From: Mactromeris polynyma
Taxonomy: Eukaryota > Mollusca > Bivalvia > Venerida > Mactridae
NCBI GenBank assembly: GCA_032209605.1
Contig: JASFXZ010000038.1
Span: forward strand, 3,844,001 to 3,908,000
Length of the DNA stretch: 64,000 nucleotides
Direction: 5' to 3'
Shown: one piece after another, positions 22,201 through 32,440 of the stretch
How the letters are laid out: each line of letters begins with the position of its first letter
How positions within the stretch are numbered: the stretch's first letter is position 1
The notes under the pieces: model-generated
Databases searched by the model: none
Seen by the model: the letters and a program-made list of their open reading frames with translations, nothing else
What the model was told of the DNA's origin: nothing
Program-made: the position numbers and the translations under genes

Positions 22201-23153
22201 GATTATGTAATCTTATTTTCTTTCACAGATTCGGGTGGAATCACAATTTGACGTTTGTCTTGTCCCCGGCTCACAATGCGTTCAAGTATCCAAATATCAT
22301 AAGTTTGCGGGAACCAATGTTTAAAAACAATACCCTGGATCCCCCGCCTGGAAAGCATCACGAGATATTATGTAATCACGTGGTATATAACCGAGAATCG
22401 TTCCGGAAGTACATGCCAAACAATACGTTCTATGTCGGAATACTACGAGAACCTTACGAGTTCTTCAAGTCAACATTAAACTACCTAAGACCAGGCTACA
22501 TTTACAATAAGATCAAAACATCAATACCAGCATCCGACTACTTGAAAGATCCGCTGAAATACGAACCTAAAAGTGCTCTGTTTTCGTTCACAAACAACAG
22601 ATTGGCGGTCGAATTCGGTTGCCCGGATGAAGTCGTGAAAACTAATGACAAACAAAAAATTCTTCAATTCATTAAAGGAATAGACGAAGATTTTGGTCTT
22701 GTGATAATAGCTGAACATTTTGAAGAATCTATCGTTTTAATGAGACGATATTTACGTTGGTCAACCAAAGATATATTGTACAATGATAAAAACATAGCTG
22801 TACATAAAGATGTGACAACATTAGTTGGCCCTTATGATAGACAAATGTACAAACGCTGGGCTAAGATAGATTATGCTCTTTATGAACATTTCTATAGGCG
22901 TTTAAGGGACCAGATAAGGGAGCAGGGATACGATTTTGACGATGAGTTGTTACATTTTAAGGAAGTTCGTAGAATGGTGTCTGAATTCTGCTCGGGAGAT
23001 TACAAGAAGTCGGGTGCTAAACTGGCTGTAGCTGAATCTAAATGGAGTGCAAGTTTCGAAGTGAATGGGGATGAATGTGATTTGCTACGAAAACAAGAAA
23101 TACCTTTCGTACAAGATATAAGATTCAGACAATATGGATCACGTGAGATATAA
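16261..23153 (+). CDS. Gal3st-like: Galactose-3-O-sulfotransferase-like gene, four exons
   Basis: Joined exons 16261-16298, 17915-18047, 21190-21299 and 22229-23153 give about 401 codons in one consistent frame; every junction is AG...GT and phases match. Members of this family (galactosylceramide/Gal-3-O-sulfotransferases) move sulfate from PAPS to the 3-hydroxyl of galactose on glycolipids or glycans in the Golgi. Layout fits a type II protein: a short basic cytoplasmic end, one anchor (about residues 14-27), a stem, then the catalytic domain. The 5'-phosphosulfate motif FLKVHKSGSTTAQN (77-90) and a 3'-phosphate region around NNTFYVGILREPYEF (158-172) are clear. N-glycosylation sequons are at about 100, 127 and 158. 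Length fits the family. The first ATG is not certain: exon 1 has none, so a further upstream exon, or an in-frame ATG at 17895 just before exon 2, would supply it. Which acceptor it uses cannot be told. Confidence 0.88.
16446..16865 (+). mobile_element. SINE family 1 (copy c), diverged and interrupted
   Basis: The head (TCACTCCTGATCCGGAAGTC) and GCGCGAGTACTG region at 16446-16572 and the tail (CTGGTTTGTAACCCAGGATA, then TAAGCTGTTAGAAC) at 16808-16865 belong to one SINE. It is split by the 235-bp MITE at 16573-16807. It sits in the first known intron of the sulfotransferase gene. Confidence 0.7.
16573..16807. mobile_element. 235-bp MITE inserted in a SINE
   Basis: Ends GGCCTTTATTCACT and, inverted, GGCCATTATGCATT. 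The host SINE gives the empty-site sequence (GAGTACTGGTTTG in the copy near 21075), so the insertion duplicated CTG, a 3-bp target duplication. That size and a GGCC-type terminus would suit a PIF/Harbinger-like element; the assignment is inference. Confidence 0.75.
16893..17195 (+). repeat. Dispersed repeat D, copy 2
   Basis: Plus-strand counterpart of 8937-9217: 'ggtcggcgcaatttgaaggt' at the left and 'catgttagtacggccg' at the right. Intronic. Confidence 0.75.
17425..17500 (+). pseudogene. tRNA-like remnant
   Basis: ACTTGGCCGAGTAGTTAAGG followed by CATCCGCCTTGGGAGCGGG resembles the D and anticodon arms of a class II (Ser/Leu) tRNA. The 3' half decays without a clear T arm. Probably a SINE head fragment or tRNA pseudogene in the intron. 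Confidence 0.5.
17915..18047 (+). CDS. Gal3ST-like exon 2 (membrane anchor and stem)
   Basis: 133 nt between ATCTACAG and GTAATT. It encodes LILVGIVLLAVLSLRLP (signal-anchor) followed by a polar stem, ending in phase 0. The reading frame stays open upstream to an ATG at 17895 (MYMFIYR...), so a transcript starting inside the intron could make a shorter N-terminus. Confidence 0.8.
18057..18303. mobile_element. MITE rich in CTGAGAT
   Basis: The left end CCTGGTTCCGATCTCTCAAC and the inverted right end CAGGCCCCGATCTCCCGAAG are similar, and both arms carry repeated 'atctcagctc' blocks. About 245 bp, non-coding, directly after the exon 2 donor. Confidence 0.65.
18426..19401. mobile_element. hAT-like non-autonomous element, 976 bp
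   Basis: Left end CAGGGCTAGTACATACCGGG and inverted right end CAGGGCTAGTACATCTCGGG, continuing with GTTATGAATCGGAC in both arms. Flanked on both sides by CTTTGAC, a 7-bp direct repeat (8 bp if one base has mutated). The CAGGG terminus and the TSD size suit hAT. No transposase ORF. Confidence 0.75.
19775..19960. mobile_element. Pogo-like MITE, complete
   Basis: 186 bp with CAGTCGGACCTCGTTTATTC at the left and, inverted, CAGTCGGATCTCGATCATTC at the right, flanked by TA on both sides. Terminus and TA target match pogo/Tigger-type elements. Confidence 0.8.
20283..20440 (+). mobile_element. Pogo-like MITE, 3'-truncated
   Basis: Starts TA-CAGTCAGACCTAGTTTATTC and follows the copy at 19775-19960, but loses the right terminus after 'cattatt'..'cgaaaaaagacatttcgg'. 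Confidence 0.7.
20955..21165 (+). mobile_element. SINE family 1 (copy b), best preserved
   Basis: Head GGAGGCGCATTGGTCGAGGG with GTAGAGCGCCTGACTCC (A box) and GTGAGTTCGATCCCC (B box), body with GCGAGTACTGGTTTGTAG, tail TTTCACAATCGAT then AAATAAATATG. It ends 24 bp before sulfotransferase exon 3. Confidence 0.85.
21190..21299 (+). CDS. Gal3ST-like exon 3 (PAPS 5' motif)
   Basis: 110 nt after TATATTTCAG and before GTAAAT. It encodes the stem end and FLKVHKSGSTTAQNIFL, the phosphate-binding loop that holds the 5'-phosphosulfate of PAPS in Golgi sulfotransferases. It ends with two bases of an Arg codon. Confidence 0.88.
21732..21872 (+). repeat. MITE family A, copy 5
   Basis: Begins GCAGTAAAACCTCACCTAAA. 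The right part is 'aaagaccacctcactatg', with a lost terminal motif. It lies in the last sulfotransferase intron. Confidence 0.7.
22229..23153 (+). CDS. Gal3ST-like exon 4 (catalytic domain, stop)
   Basis: 925 nt after TCTTTCACAG, 307 codons plus stop. Carries FGWNHNLTF, the CNHVVYN block (His likely in or near the active site by family analogy), the NNTFYVGILREPYEF region and the conserved tail half. No frameshift or internal stop. Single large 3' exons are usual for the family. Confidence 0.92.
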
Positions 23154-23459
23154 GCAATGAGAACACCACGTGTGCTGTGAACTTAGATACCCCAACAGTG
23201 AGGTATCAAATGGTTCCATACAATACACGCCCAATACACATATTGGTATCTGGACATACATTTACGGTAATATCGAAAGCAACAAATGCTACTTTTGAGA
23301 AAATTGTTATAATCTTATAAGTAACATAAAGACTTATCATTCAAGAAAACCTTTGGAAATTGTGATACTGAGGACTCGGCCAGCTCAATGCTCGACAGTT
23401 AGAAGGGTGTCGGTAACATTGTTAAGATGTATAGCATTGTAAGGCGCTATTTTCAAGTA

Positions 23460-23960
23460 ACGTCGTTAAGGTTTATTATTGCAAGTATCCTTGTTAGGTG
23501 TTGATATGTCAAGAATCCCTGTTTAAGAGTATTAGGTCAAGTTACATTGTGATGGTTGTGTGGCTTACATAAGGCTTATTATGTCAAGTATCATTTTAAG
23601 ACATTGTTATGTCAAGTACCCTTGTTTAAGAGTATAATGTCAAGTTACATTGTGAATGTTGTGTGGCTTACATAAGGCTTATTATGTCAAGTATTATTTT
23701 AAGACATTGTTATGTCAAGTAACCTTGTTAAAGAGTATTAGGTCAAGTTACATTGTGAAGGTTGTGTGGCTTACATAAGGCTTATTATGTCAAGTATTAT
23801 TTTAAGACATTGTTATGTCAAGTAACCTTGTGAATGTTGTGTGGCTTACATAAGGCTTATTATGTCAAGTATCATGTTAAGACAATGTTATGTCAAGAAA
23901 TATTGTTAAGTAGTACAGTGTCAAGTAACATTTTTAATGATCGTAATGTCAAGTAACTTT
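23460..23960 (+). repeat. Tandem repeat, 103-bp units (one of 75 bp)
   Basis: The marker 'tggcttacataaggcttatt' recurs at 23561, 23664, 23767 and 23842. Between them lie shorter internal echoes of 'atgtcaagta' with 'cattgtt', so the unit itself is built from 25-30 bp sub-repeats. Located about 300 bp after the sulfotransferase stop, possibly in its 3' UTR or flank. Confidence 0.85.
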
Positions 23961-23961
23961 A

Positions 23962-24400
23962 TTAGGCATAATTATGTCAATAGCATTGGGGATTTCTATG
24001 TCCAGAAATTATTTTCGTAATTATTGTGTGAAACAGAATAACTCTTGTCGAAGTCGCTGTATTTGTACCATTCATGTCCGTTGTCACATAGATATGCTTT
24101 TATGGTGTTTCTGTATCATGATTCATAGTTTCGATATAATCGTTCATTATAGATATTAAGTCATATCGTTTTTTCCTTACAAAAGCAACCATTCAGTGTA
24201 CATATCTACCGCTTATTTCCACCAATTTGATGTATATTTGAACACATTACACCAATTCCTATTTGATTATATGACCAAGAGTGTTTGTATTAAACGCATG
24301 AAATGGAAGAGTTTCAGTGCGGAAGGACACTATTTACTTGGCACTCAATACTCGTAAAAGTCCGTGTATAAGCGTCGGCACATTACGAAGGGCGACTTGT
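23962..24400. other. No recognisable feature
   Basis: Spacer. The 61-codon frame at 23974-24159 starts inside the repeat edge and has no domain. Confidence 0.4.
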
Positions 24401-24401
24401 A

Positions 24402-24690
24402 GCGGACCCGTGGTCCAGTGGTAACGCGCTGAACTTGTAATCCAGGGATCGCTGGTTCGATTCCCCGCTCCATCACTGACATTACTAACAGTCTTTCGGA
24501 CGAGACTCTAAACACCGAGGTCCCGTGTATGATGCTTTACATCGAGCACGTAAAAGAACCAGGGGTGCTTCTAGAACTGGGGCATCTCCTGTATCATGCA
24601 CTATCCTCCAAAAATCTAATATGACTAACATTCTTCTGGAGGCGTCGCCCATATGGGAAACCGGTGGCGACGATAAATAAACGCAAATAC
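24402..24690 (+). mobile_element. SINE family 2 (copy b), full length
   Basis: Head AGCGGACCCGTGGTCCAGTG, B box GCTGGTTCGATTCCC, body and GGTGGCGACGATAAATAAAC tail as in the other copies. It includes the 'aacaccgaggtcccgtg' block that copy a lacks. Confidence 0.88.
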
Positions 24691-24712
24691 AAAAGAAGGG
24701 CGACGTTCAATA

Positions 24713-25325
24713 CAGTGGCGACTCCCTAATTCGAACACTCTTCGGACACATTATAAAATTCGGAATACAGTTGATTCCGGACTGGAGAGGATTCATCCTC
24801 TGAATGTCCGTAGGCAAGTCATTCTTTCAGTAATTTGAATAAGTTCGCTAGATGATGTTCGCTGAATGCATTCTTTTATTCGACTTTGCCGAGTCATAAG
24901 AACGTTTAAGCTAATGTAGTTATATAAATTATATAAACTTCGAAATTCAATTTATAAATCAAGTCATAAGAGACCAACCGTGTTCCTTTCATAATGGAAA
25001 AATTGCAGTGCGATATGCAAAATGCATACTGTGTTAAATGTTGATTGATAGTTGAACCCCTGTAAATGTAAATTACACCGTGCATACAATGTATTAGATG
25101 TTTTAGATTTTTTATTTTTTTATTTTTACTATCTATATTTGACAGTTTCATTGAATAAGTGGCATATATCAATCTTAAGGAAATCTTTCAATGAATAATA
25201 CAACATATAACTGATTTCAAACATACCTGCAATTAAGTGTGGGTATGTCGCGACGTTACCGTCCTTAAAACCTGACTTGTAAGCTATGCACATAGTACGG
25301 TGTATTTTCAGAATTTATTAAACTC
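24713..25325 (-). repeat. Repeat E, copy 2 (pogo-like terminus)
   Basis: Starts after TA with CAGTGGCGACTCCCTAATTC. The whole block is the diverged inverted counterpart of 13575-14118. The opposite terminus was not found, so it is 5'- or 3'-truncated. An ORF at 24906-25172 (-) lies within it and is not credible. Confidence 0.7.
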
Positions 25326-25326
25326 T

Positions 25327-26758
25327 CTTGTAGTTTTGTGCATCGTGCGCTTAGAGGCGGGAACACTAATTAAACAGTATTACATACTGATCTTAGTGAT
25401 TATAAAATCACACTGTGTATTTTCTTATTGTGGCATGCAATATATGTAGTTTGCTATATGTCATGTTCTCTTTGTATAGTGTTGTTGTTGTTTAATGTCA
25501 TGTCATGTACAATCATTGAAAAATAAAAAGAGTATAAGAGAAATAAAGAGTATATAGTCAGCGACCTGGTTGGTGAATTAAGGGGAATAAAGAGGATCTA
25601 GAGAAGAAAGTATATATGCATGATTGTCAATGTAGCCATTATTGACCAAAGGAAGAAAGTATGCTTTGTTTTAGTCCGCGGTGCCAGGCAGAAGAGACAG
25701 AGTACTTAATACTGTTAAGTCCTATGTATAAGATACCAAGTCCTTATTCTAAATAGTGACCTCAACATTTAATATTTGAAGTAGAATCTTCTTTAGAAAT
25801 ACCAGTACTACGTGGCATGTTAATTCAATGTTCGCTTTAAGACCTCTTCAGCATGTTTGTCAATGTAGCCATTATTGACCAAAGGGAAGCAACTCGCTTA
25901 TATTCAACGCAAAACTCCTTGCAGGGTTTATCTCCCCTAGAGGTATAAAATATCGGCCTGGGTTGGCAAATTACTGTGTTTATGAGGTCGACTCTCGCCG
26001 CGAAAATATTTTCCTAAATCACATTTATGGTATTTGGAGACATTTTGAAGCAGAAAGGGGTGGTGGGTATCTACCTGCCAGTAGAGAAGTATATACCAAA
26101 CAGACAATTTTGAACCCAAAGTGCCAAAGAGACCCATCATAAAGTTACAATTTTCCTGGCGTATTAACAACGGGAACTGGACAGTAGGAGCGGTAGGAGC
26201 AGTAGCAACAGTCATACAAGTATTATAGTACAATTCTCAACAGTTAGATGTATAAAATTGCATAATTCTTAAAATTAAATTTCTTAAAAAGTAAAATAAA
26301 CAGTTAGATAGACATGTAAGCAACTTTATAAACAACTTTTGAAGACGGGAGTAAATAGGAAAATTCAGTAATTGTTTTATTGATTCTAAAAGGCTGAAAC
26401 AAATACAGTCGTGAATGAGTACATCGAAAAGCCAGAGGACTGACCATGCAGTGACCTCTATGGAACGATGACAGCTTTATCCAGGTTGGCAAATATTAGG
26501 GACAGTAAAAGATCATAATTATTCAAAGTACATCTTACTAATTTGAAAAAAAACATTCTACAGTACTTAAAGCTAAGAGACGGAATATACAAAGGAGACA
26601 AATCTGTTGAAATGAGATAAAATCATGGTCAAGAGAAATGTGGAAACGTGAGTTTACTAACGTTTTGCTAATATCATTCGAAATTGTTGTCCGTATATAT
26701 TATAACGACGACCAATTCTGTGCTACGAGTACGCTAGTGCAATGATAAATAATATTAT
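25327..26758. other. No gene; one short direct repeat
   Basis: Contains 'gtcaatgtagccattattga' (followed by CCAAAGG) twice, at about 25628 and 25859. No other structure. The open frame at 25937-26233 (-) lacks a domain. Confidence 0.4.
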
Positions 26759-26759
26759 A

Positions 26760-26945
26760 TGAGACAGAGTTGTCGAGGTGTAGAACGCCTGACCCCGGCG
26801 ACCGGATGAGGCAGAGTTGTCGAGGTGTAGAACGCCTGACCCCGGCGACCGGATGAGGCAGAGTTGTCGAGGTGTAGAACGCCTGACCCCGAGGACCGGA
26901 TGAGGCAGAGTTGTCGAGGTGTAGAACGCCTGACCCCGAGGCTCG
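26760..26945 (+). repeat. 47-bp tandem repeat derived from a SINE head
   Basis: Four units of GAGGCAGAGTTGTCGAGGTG + TAGAACGCCTGACCCCGGCG + ACCGGAT, the last two with GAGGACC/GAGGCTC variants. The unit resembles the tRNA-like A-box end of SINE family 1 (TTGGTCGAGGGGTAGAGCGC). Confidence 0.85.
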
Positions 26946-26946
26946 G

Positions 26947-27357
26947 GATTATAACGAATACTTACACTCAGCACTCTAATGTCAGATTATGAAATTTACT
27001 CTTATTAGTGAGATAATAACTCATTTAGAGTGTGAAAATTGAACGATAATATAAAATACATGTAAGTGCTGAATGCTTTGCGGCCCATTTTCTTAGAGAT
27101 TTTAGTGTAATATTCAGAGGCGGGGTTTTCTTTTGGATCATTTTTTGGTATTGCTCAAGCCTTATAAAACGTTTAGCACTCGTGGGCAATATTATCTAGT
27201 TTTTGCTTTTACTTTGATGTTTTTGATAATAAACCGAGTAAAGACAATCTTGATTAAAATGTATTGTTTAAATCGTGTGATTATTCAAACTGTTTCTATA
27301 TTTCGGGGATTTCATATTACTAGATGTACTACATAGTAGACATTTTGTGACTTATAA
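26947..27357. other. No recognisable feature
   Basis: AT-rich spacer. The 67-codon frame at 27133-27336 shows no domain. Confidence 0.4.
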
Positions 27358-27358
27358 T

Positions 27359-27412
27359 ACAGTAAAACCTCACTTATATACCACCTCAATAATAAAACCA
27401 CCTCAACATTTT
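27359..27412 (+). repeat. MITE family A, fragment
   Basis: Left terminus CAGTAAAACCTCACTTATAT plus about 35 bp, then truncated just before the segmental duplication. Confidence 0.65.
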
Positions 27413-27454
27413 AAGTCATTGAAGTTTCTCGTTGTAAAATTATCAGCCAACATC

Positions 27455-27605
27455 ACGTGACTATATATATCACGTGACTATATACATCACGTGACTATAT
27501 ACAACACGTGACTATATACAACACGTGACTATATACAACACGTGACTATATATATCACGTGACTATATACATCACGAGACTATATACAACACGTGACTAT
27601 ATACA
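27455..27605 (+). repeat. 17-bp tandem repeat, about 9 units
   Basis: Units of CACGTGACTATATACAT with AACA/ATAT variants. Each carries a CACGTG E-box palindrome. It ends with 'catcaatgatttggcgcac', the junction from which the 46-bp satellite of copy 2 appears to have formed. Confidence 0.9.
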
Positions 27606-28458
27606 TCAATGATTTGGCGCACTTATTGGCACATTTAATACCGCACTGTATAATATTTCTAAATTTTCATAAAATGACTTTTAGGACGATATTATTGCTT
27701 GTATACGCAACATGTATGCTAAATTTCATGACAATCGACCAGTATTTTTATAAAAAAGAGTTTCAAAAGTAATAAAATGGAATTTAAGTGTGGTTGGTTA
27801 AAAAGTATGTAGTCCTATATTGTTTCAGTAAAAACAAACTAATTGTCTTTACTACACTGTATATGTGTTTTATGTCGAACATTTTCCGTACTCCGGATGA
27901 CCATGGTGTGAATACGACCGTCAACAACCATGAACACACTTTATAAAATACCACTGGTCATAAACTGTCATTGAATCAAATTTTGAAGTTATAGTTTCAT
28001 TTTTCCATTACTTCCGTTATATCATGATCAATAAAATCTAAATAAACCAGTAAAAATAATACACGGAATAGGAAAGGATGCGAACTAAGGTATGTTCATT
28101 TTTGACGGCAATGAAATTTAGGTCTGGCTCGTAGCACAATTGTTTTTCACCGTTATATATCTCACCAAGTTTGCGTAATTTTGTGTGTATCTAGATCGGA
28201 TTAAGGATGTCAATTATAATGAACAATCTTTGGGGAAGTGTACGCAAACATATGAATGCGATGTTCGATCGGTAAGTCTTGATAAACCTCGGTAATAGTA
28301 CTGTCGAGCTATATCATAAAGCGACATGACAATGAATGTTGAAGAACATTTTAAATATTTAGTTAGGGAAGAAACCTTACTCACGAAAAAAAAAATTATT
28401 TCGTAGAATTAAAAATTACTTACTGTAGATAAGGCATCTTCCACTTACTCCAGTCCCT

Positions 28459-29140
28459 GAGGTAAAGGTCCAAGGATAATTTTATATCAATGTTAAGCTG
28501 AATGTTTGAAGTATCAAACAAATGGGTAGACACGTGACATCATGGTAGATAGATAGATCGTTTTATTTATTAAGTTGGAGATCAAAACATAAATACAGTT
28601 TTAACAACAAAAATACAGCAGTCATAGAACTACATATATACAAATATACATATATGAAGAACACAAATGTGAACATATATCAAATCAATAAACAATGCAC
28701 ATTTAAGTGGTTATGAATAATTTAGATATATAGATTTTACGGCAAGTAAAGTAACAATATACACTTAGTATTTTATCATTAATTGATGTATAACATATAC
28801 GGACATATATTGTATATATAAGCATTAACCAAAGTATATATAGATCCACAATTATATAAAAAATATATATCTTGACATGAAATTATGTTTGGTCAATAAA
28901 TAATACTTTGACCATAAAGACTCGTGTAAACTAGACCGTAGACTAGACGTTTTGAGAAATCAAAGATGGCAGCCAAGATGGCCGCTAAATATTTGAAAAA
29001 AAACATCGATTATTGTGTTGTGGGTATAATGAATAGGTAAATGGATATCTTTACAATGTATTTTTTTTCACTTCATACATTCAGCTTTACATTGATATAA
29101 AAATTATCCGTGGACCTTTTTTGCACACGGGACGTCCTCA
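28459..29140. mobile_element. TIR element F, copy in duplication 1
   Basis: Inverted arms: 'aaggtccaaggataatttta' with 'caatgttaagctgaatg' at the left, and 'cattcagctttacattgata' with 'ccgtggaccttttttgcaca' at the right. Its centre holds only 'agatggcagccaagatggcc' (about 28967), the seed of the array at 37427. The left arm has lost its outermost part. Confidence 0.7.
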
Positions 29141-29507
29141 GGGACTTAAGTAACTGAAGAACTTAAGGCGTGAGGTATAGAATGCGCAAGTTTCTGACAG
29201 GAAAACACGGACAAGAATGATTTTCATGTTCACCTTATATCATTTTGTTCTCATAATCAAAACGATAAAAGATAATGGCACAGAAAATTAAGTGTCTAAC
29301 GTCGATTACCTTCGGCTGGAACCAATATATACTGGTCCCAGCCTTCGGTTAAGAAACAAATCCGTACCAAAGTAACAGCAAGTATTTTGGTCGAATGAAA
29401 ATGCAATTAATGCGATTTAATATTATCATACATCTGTCTGAGTAGAGAGAAAATCATGTCATGTAGCTTTAAACAAATTATAATAGCCAACTTTGTTACC
29501 TAAACAG

Positions 29508-29605
29508 AAAGGTCGGTACTGGGACTCTAACCCACGGTCATAACGCGATAATAGGTTTTGTGATAACAGGTCAATGACCTTAACCACTAGACAAGGGACG
29601 ATGTG
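29508..29605 (-). pseudogene. tRNA-like remnant
   Basis: On the minus strand GTCCCTTGTCTAGTGGTTAA, 'ggtcattgacc' and a B-box-like 'gtgggttagagtccc' are visible with an over-long middle. A SINE head or tRNA pseudogene. Absent from duplication copy 2. Confidence 0.45.
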
Positions 29606-30135
29606 TCGCGAGAAAGAGAAAACGTCGAACACTGACCCTGAGGGCCATAGGTAAAAGTTTCAACACCGAACTTGTAACCTCTTTATGTGAGAAATTTGAC
29701 ATTGTTGAGGTCAATTTTCAAAGTCGGGTCATTTTCCAAGGTGAAGAATACTACATTTTTACCATGAAACAACTGCACCATCATTGTGTCTTCAGGGCTG
29801 TAGAAATACATTAGCCCGTCGTCTCGGACAAGTCTAATAGCTGATTCGGGGTACCGACCGTTGAGTTGGTCTTAGTCCGGGACAAGTCTGTTATGCACGC
29901 CTACTTAACTGTTAATCCATACCATATATTCTAAGCTTGTACAACTAATTTCCCATGTCGGACAAGTCAAAATTAACATGTACAATAGTCCGGAACAACC
30001 GTATATTATAAAGACAAATTTTAGAGCCCCGGTCTTATATCAATTTCTATACATTGTATATGGATTTTTTCGTTTTAATTATCATTTTTGAGATAATTGA
30101 CCATGTTAAAATTACATTATTGTATTCTTTCTCAG

Positions 30136-31404
30136 ATGATTAAATCATTCCTGCTGGTATTTATTGTGCTCATCTGCAAGAGTACTGCCCCTCCTGTAAC
30201 AACAACAACAACAACAGCTGCACCGCCTTCGTCGTCAGGTATTCCCAATTCCTTGGTATCTTAAAGTACAGTAAAAACTCAATATAACCCTTGAAAACTG
30301 GTGTTAATATTGAGGTGGTCTAAATACTGAGGTTGAATAAAGAGCAAAACAGTCAAAACGGACTTGAAAATGGTGGTATTAATTTCGAAGTGATCTTATC
30401 ATTGAGGCGTTTAAGAAAGGTTTTACTGTATTCGGTATATTAGGGGGCTAAATGCATGGCGAAGTCGACAAGGTGTGGATTCTGCGACAAATAAATAAAT
30501 GCAACGAGATGTAATAAAATGGCACGATGCATATTGTTTTATTTCGTATTGACATTATGTTTCGTAGGCTAGTGTTTCCCTGGCGTCCGTGGCTTTGTGT
30601 ACAAAGTTAAACCTACCAGGCTCAGTATCTGGAGAGCTTCATTCGAAACAGATATTTTAATGTAAACGAAAGAGATATTTTAATGTAAACGAAAGAGATA
30701 TTTTAATGTAAACGTAAGAGATATTTTAATGTAAACGTAAGAGATATTTTAATGTAAACGAAACAGATATTTTAATGTAAAAGTAAGAGATATTTTAATG
30801 TAAACGTAAGAGATATTTTAATGTAAACGTAAGAGATATTTTAATGTAAACGAAACAGATATTTTAATGTAAACGTAAGAGATATTTTAATGTAAACGTA
30901 AGAGATATTTTAATGTAAACGAAAGAGATATTTTAATGTAAACGAAACAGATATTTTAATGTTAACGTAAGAGATATTTTAATGTAAACGAAAGAGATAT
31001 TTTAATGTAAACGAAACAGATATTTTAATGTAAACGTAAGAGATATTTTAATGTAAACGAAAGAGATATTTTAATGTAAACGTAAGAGATATTTTAATGT
31101 AAACGTAAGAGATATTTTAATGTAAACGAAAGAGATATTTTAATATAAATGAAACAGATATTTTAATGTAAACGAAAGAAATATTTTGATATACTTTGTT
31201 AAATCGGCAATTCTTGCTAAATGTCCATCAATTATTCATATTCTTCTCGCTTTGTAATACGATGTATGTTAGTGTTTTTTTTAAAATATTTTACTAACTG
31301 ATTTCATTACAGGGATGAACGATGCGACCAAGGTAGTGCTGATAATGCTCGTTACAACACTGATCGCACTAGCAGGCGTTCCGGGGGGCATTCTAGGAAA
31401 ATGA
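30136..31404 (+). CDS. Novel mini-gene, copy 1: 64-residue secreted/GPI-like peptide
   Basis: Two exons, 30136-30238 and 31313-31404, with AG/GT borders and phase 1 join. The product has three parts: a hydrophobic signal peptide (MIKSFLLVFIVLICKSTA), a Pro/Thr-rich linker with six consecutive Thr (about 20-34, mucin-like), and a C-terminal hydrophobic segment (VVLIMLVTTLIALAGV, about 42-57) ending PGGILGK. SSSG followed by a short polar spacer and a hydrophobic tail resembles a GPI signal, which would leave a mature glycopeptide of 15-20 residues; a single-pass membrane peptide is the alternative. I do not recognise a family. The ATG follows a good acceptor (TTCTTTCTCAG), so a 5' UTR exon may lie upstream; an in-frame ATG also exists at 30103. 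A MITE A copy and a 23-bp array lie in the intron. Possible polyadenylation signal AATAAA at 32049. Confidence 0.6.
30268..30430 (-). repeat. MITE family A in mini-gene intron (copy 1)
   Basis: Edges TACAGTAAAAACTC and GGTTTTACTGTA. The same insertion is in the intron of the paralogue (38790-38970), so it predates the duplication. Confidence 0.75.
30655..31180 (+). repeat. 23-bp intronic minisatellite, about 22 units
   Basis: Tandem units of GAGATATTTTAATGTAAACG plus AAA/TAA, in a mixed pattern of 'cgaaaga', 'cgtaaga' and 'cgaaaca' variants. The paralogous intron has one unit only (about 39203), so the array arose after or was lost since the duplication. Confidence 0.95.
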
Positions 31405-32440
31405 CATTTGAACATTACGCGCATATGTAGAGCGGAGTTTCTTTATTCTCGCGTTTGTCTGTATAAATTGTATGTATACATTAGTTTGTATTATAATTAT
31501 CACAATTGGTCATTGAGAAATTTCACAGAATATGATTATAAAAATTATACACACCTGTATAATGCCTACTCATTGAGAGAGGATAAGTTGCTACAGGGAA
31601 CGACACATACATAAGACAGTGCCTTCCCACACAGTCCTCCGGGAAGACAACAATCCATAAAACATCAGACACTATATGAGGTTAAAGGGTACATACGTTA
31701 GGGAACAGAGGCTCGAGGAATGACCTGGCAGACCATAAGGAATAACTAGAAGTATCAAAGAGGACAAACAGTGAAGGGGGAATTAATGGATGGAAAAGAT
31801 CTCAGGACGAGTCAAGACAGCTGGCAACAATAGGCCGGAACTGGGCAGAAATAACCTGAACACTCTATAAAGTGAAAGAATTGCACAGAAGAACGGGAGA
31901 TATAACATACATTACGTTATCTATTTATACCCAACTACATTTAAAAACGCACAATTTTAGACCTGTAAAGTGTCATTTATTATATTTTGAAACTTATTTT
32001 ATATGAAAATACCCAATATTTACAATGTAATATATCGTGTATGTTGCAAATAAACATGAATAATACAATGTACCGTACTTTTCTAGTATCCCTATGTAAG
32101 TAAAAAATACTTGATAAAGTCTGGTTTGTGCTTTTTAAATGTACTGAGTATAGATAAATATAATTTGTTTATAAATCTATTTAGAAAAAGGCAATGAGCA
32201 AATCATATACATGAATAAATACAATACAATTAATACAACATGTCAATGGTGATTTACAATAAGTTCTAAGAGTAAAGTTTACAAACATAATTACGTACAT
32301 ACATGTATAACATGCATGTGTATTTACTTTTTAAAAAAGTTATTACTAAGTAAATTGGTAGTTTGATAAATAAATAAATAACAGAAGATAGTTGATAATG
32401 TGAACAATTGGGATAATTATAAGCAATATATATATTTATC
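31405..32440 (+). other. Mini-gene 3' region (copy 1)
   Basis: Shared with 39460-40110 at high identity ('gaggacaaacagtgaagggg', 'acaataggccggaactgggc'). Probably 3' UTR and flank, with AATAAA at 32049. The open frame 31408-31614 begins three bases after the stop codon and is not conserved in the paralogue. Confidence 0.5.

Noticed and set aside
22521..22718. 65-codon minus-strand ORF
   Set aside because: Antisense shadow of sulfotransferase exon 4.
26723..26974. 83-codon minus-strand ORF
   Set aside because: Translation of the 47-bp SINE-head repeat.
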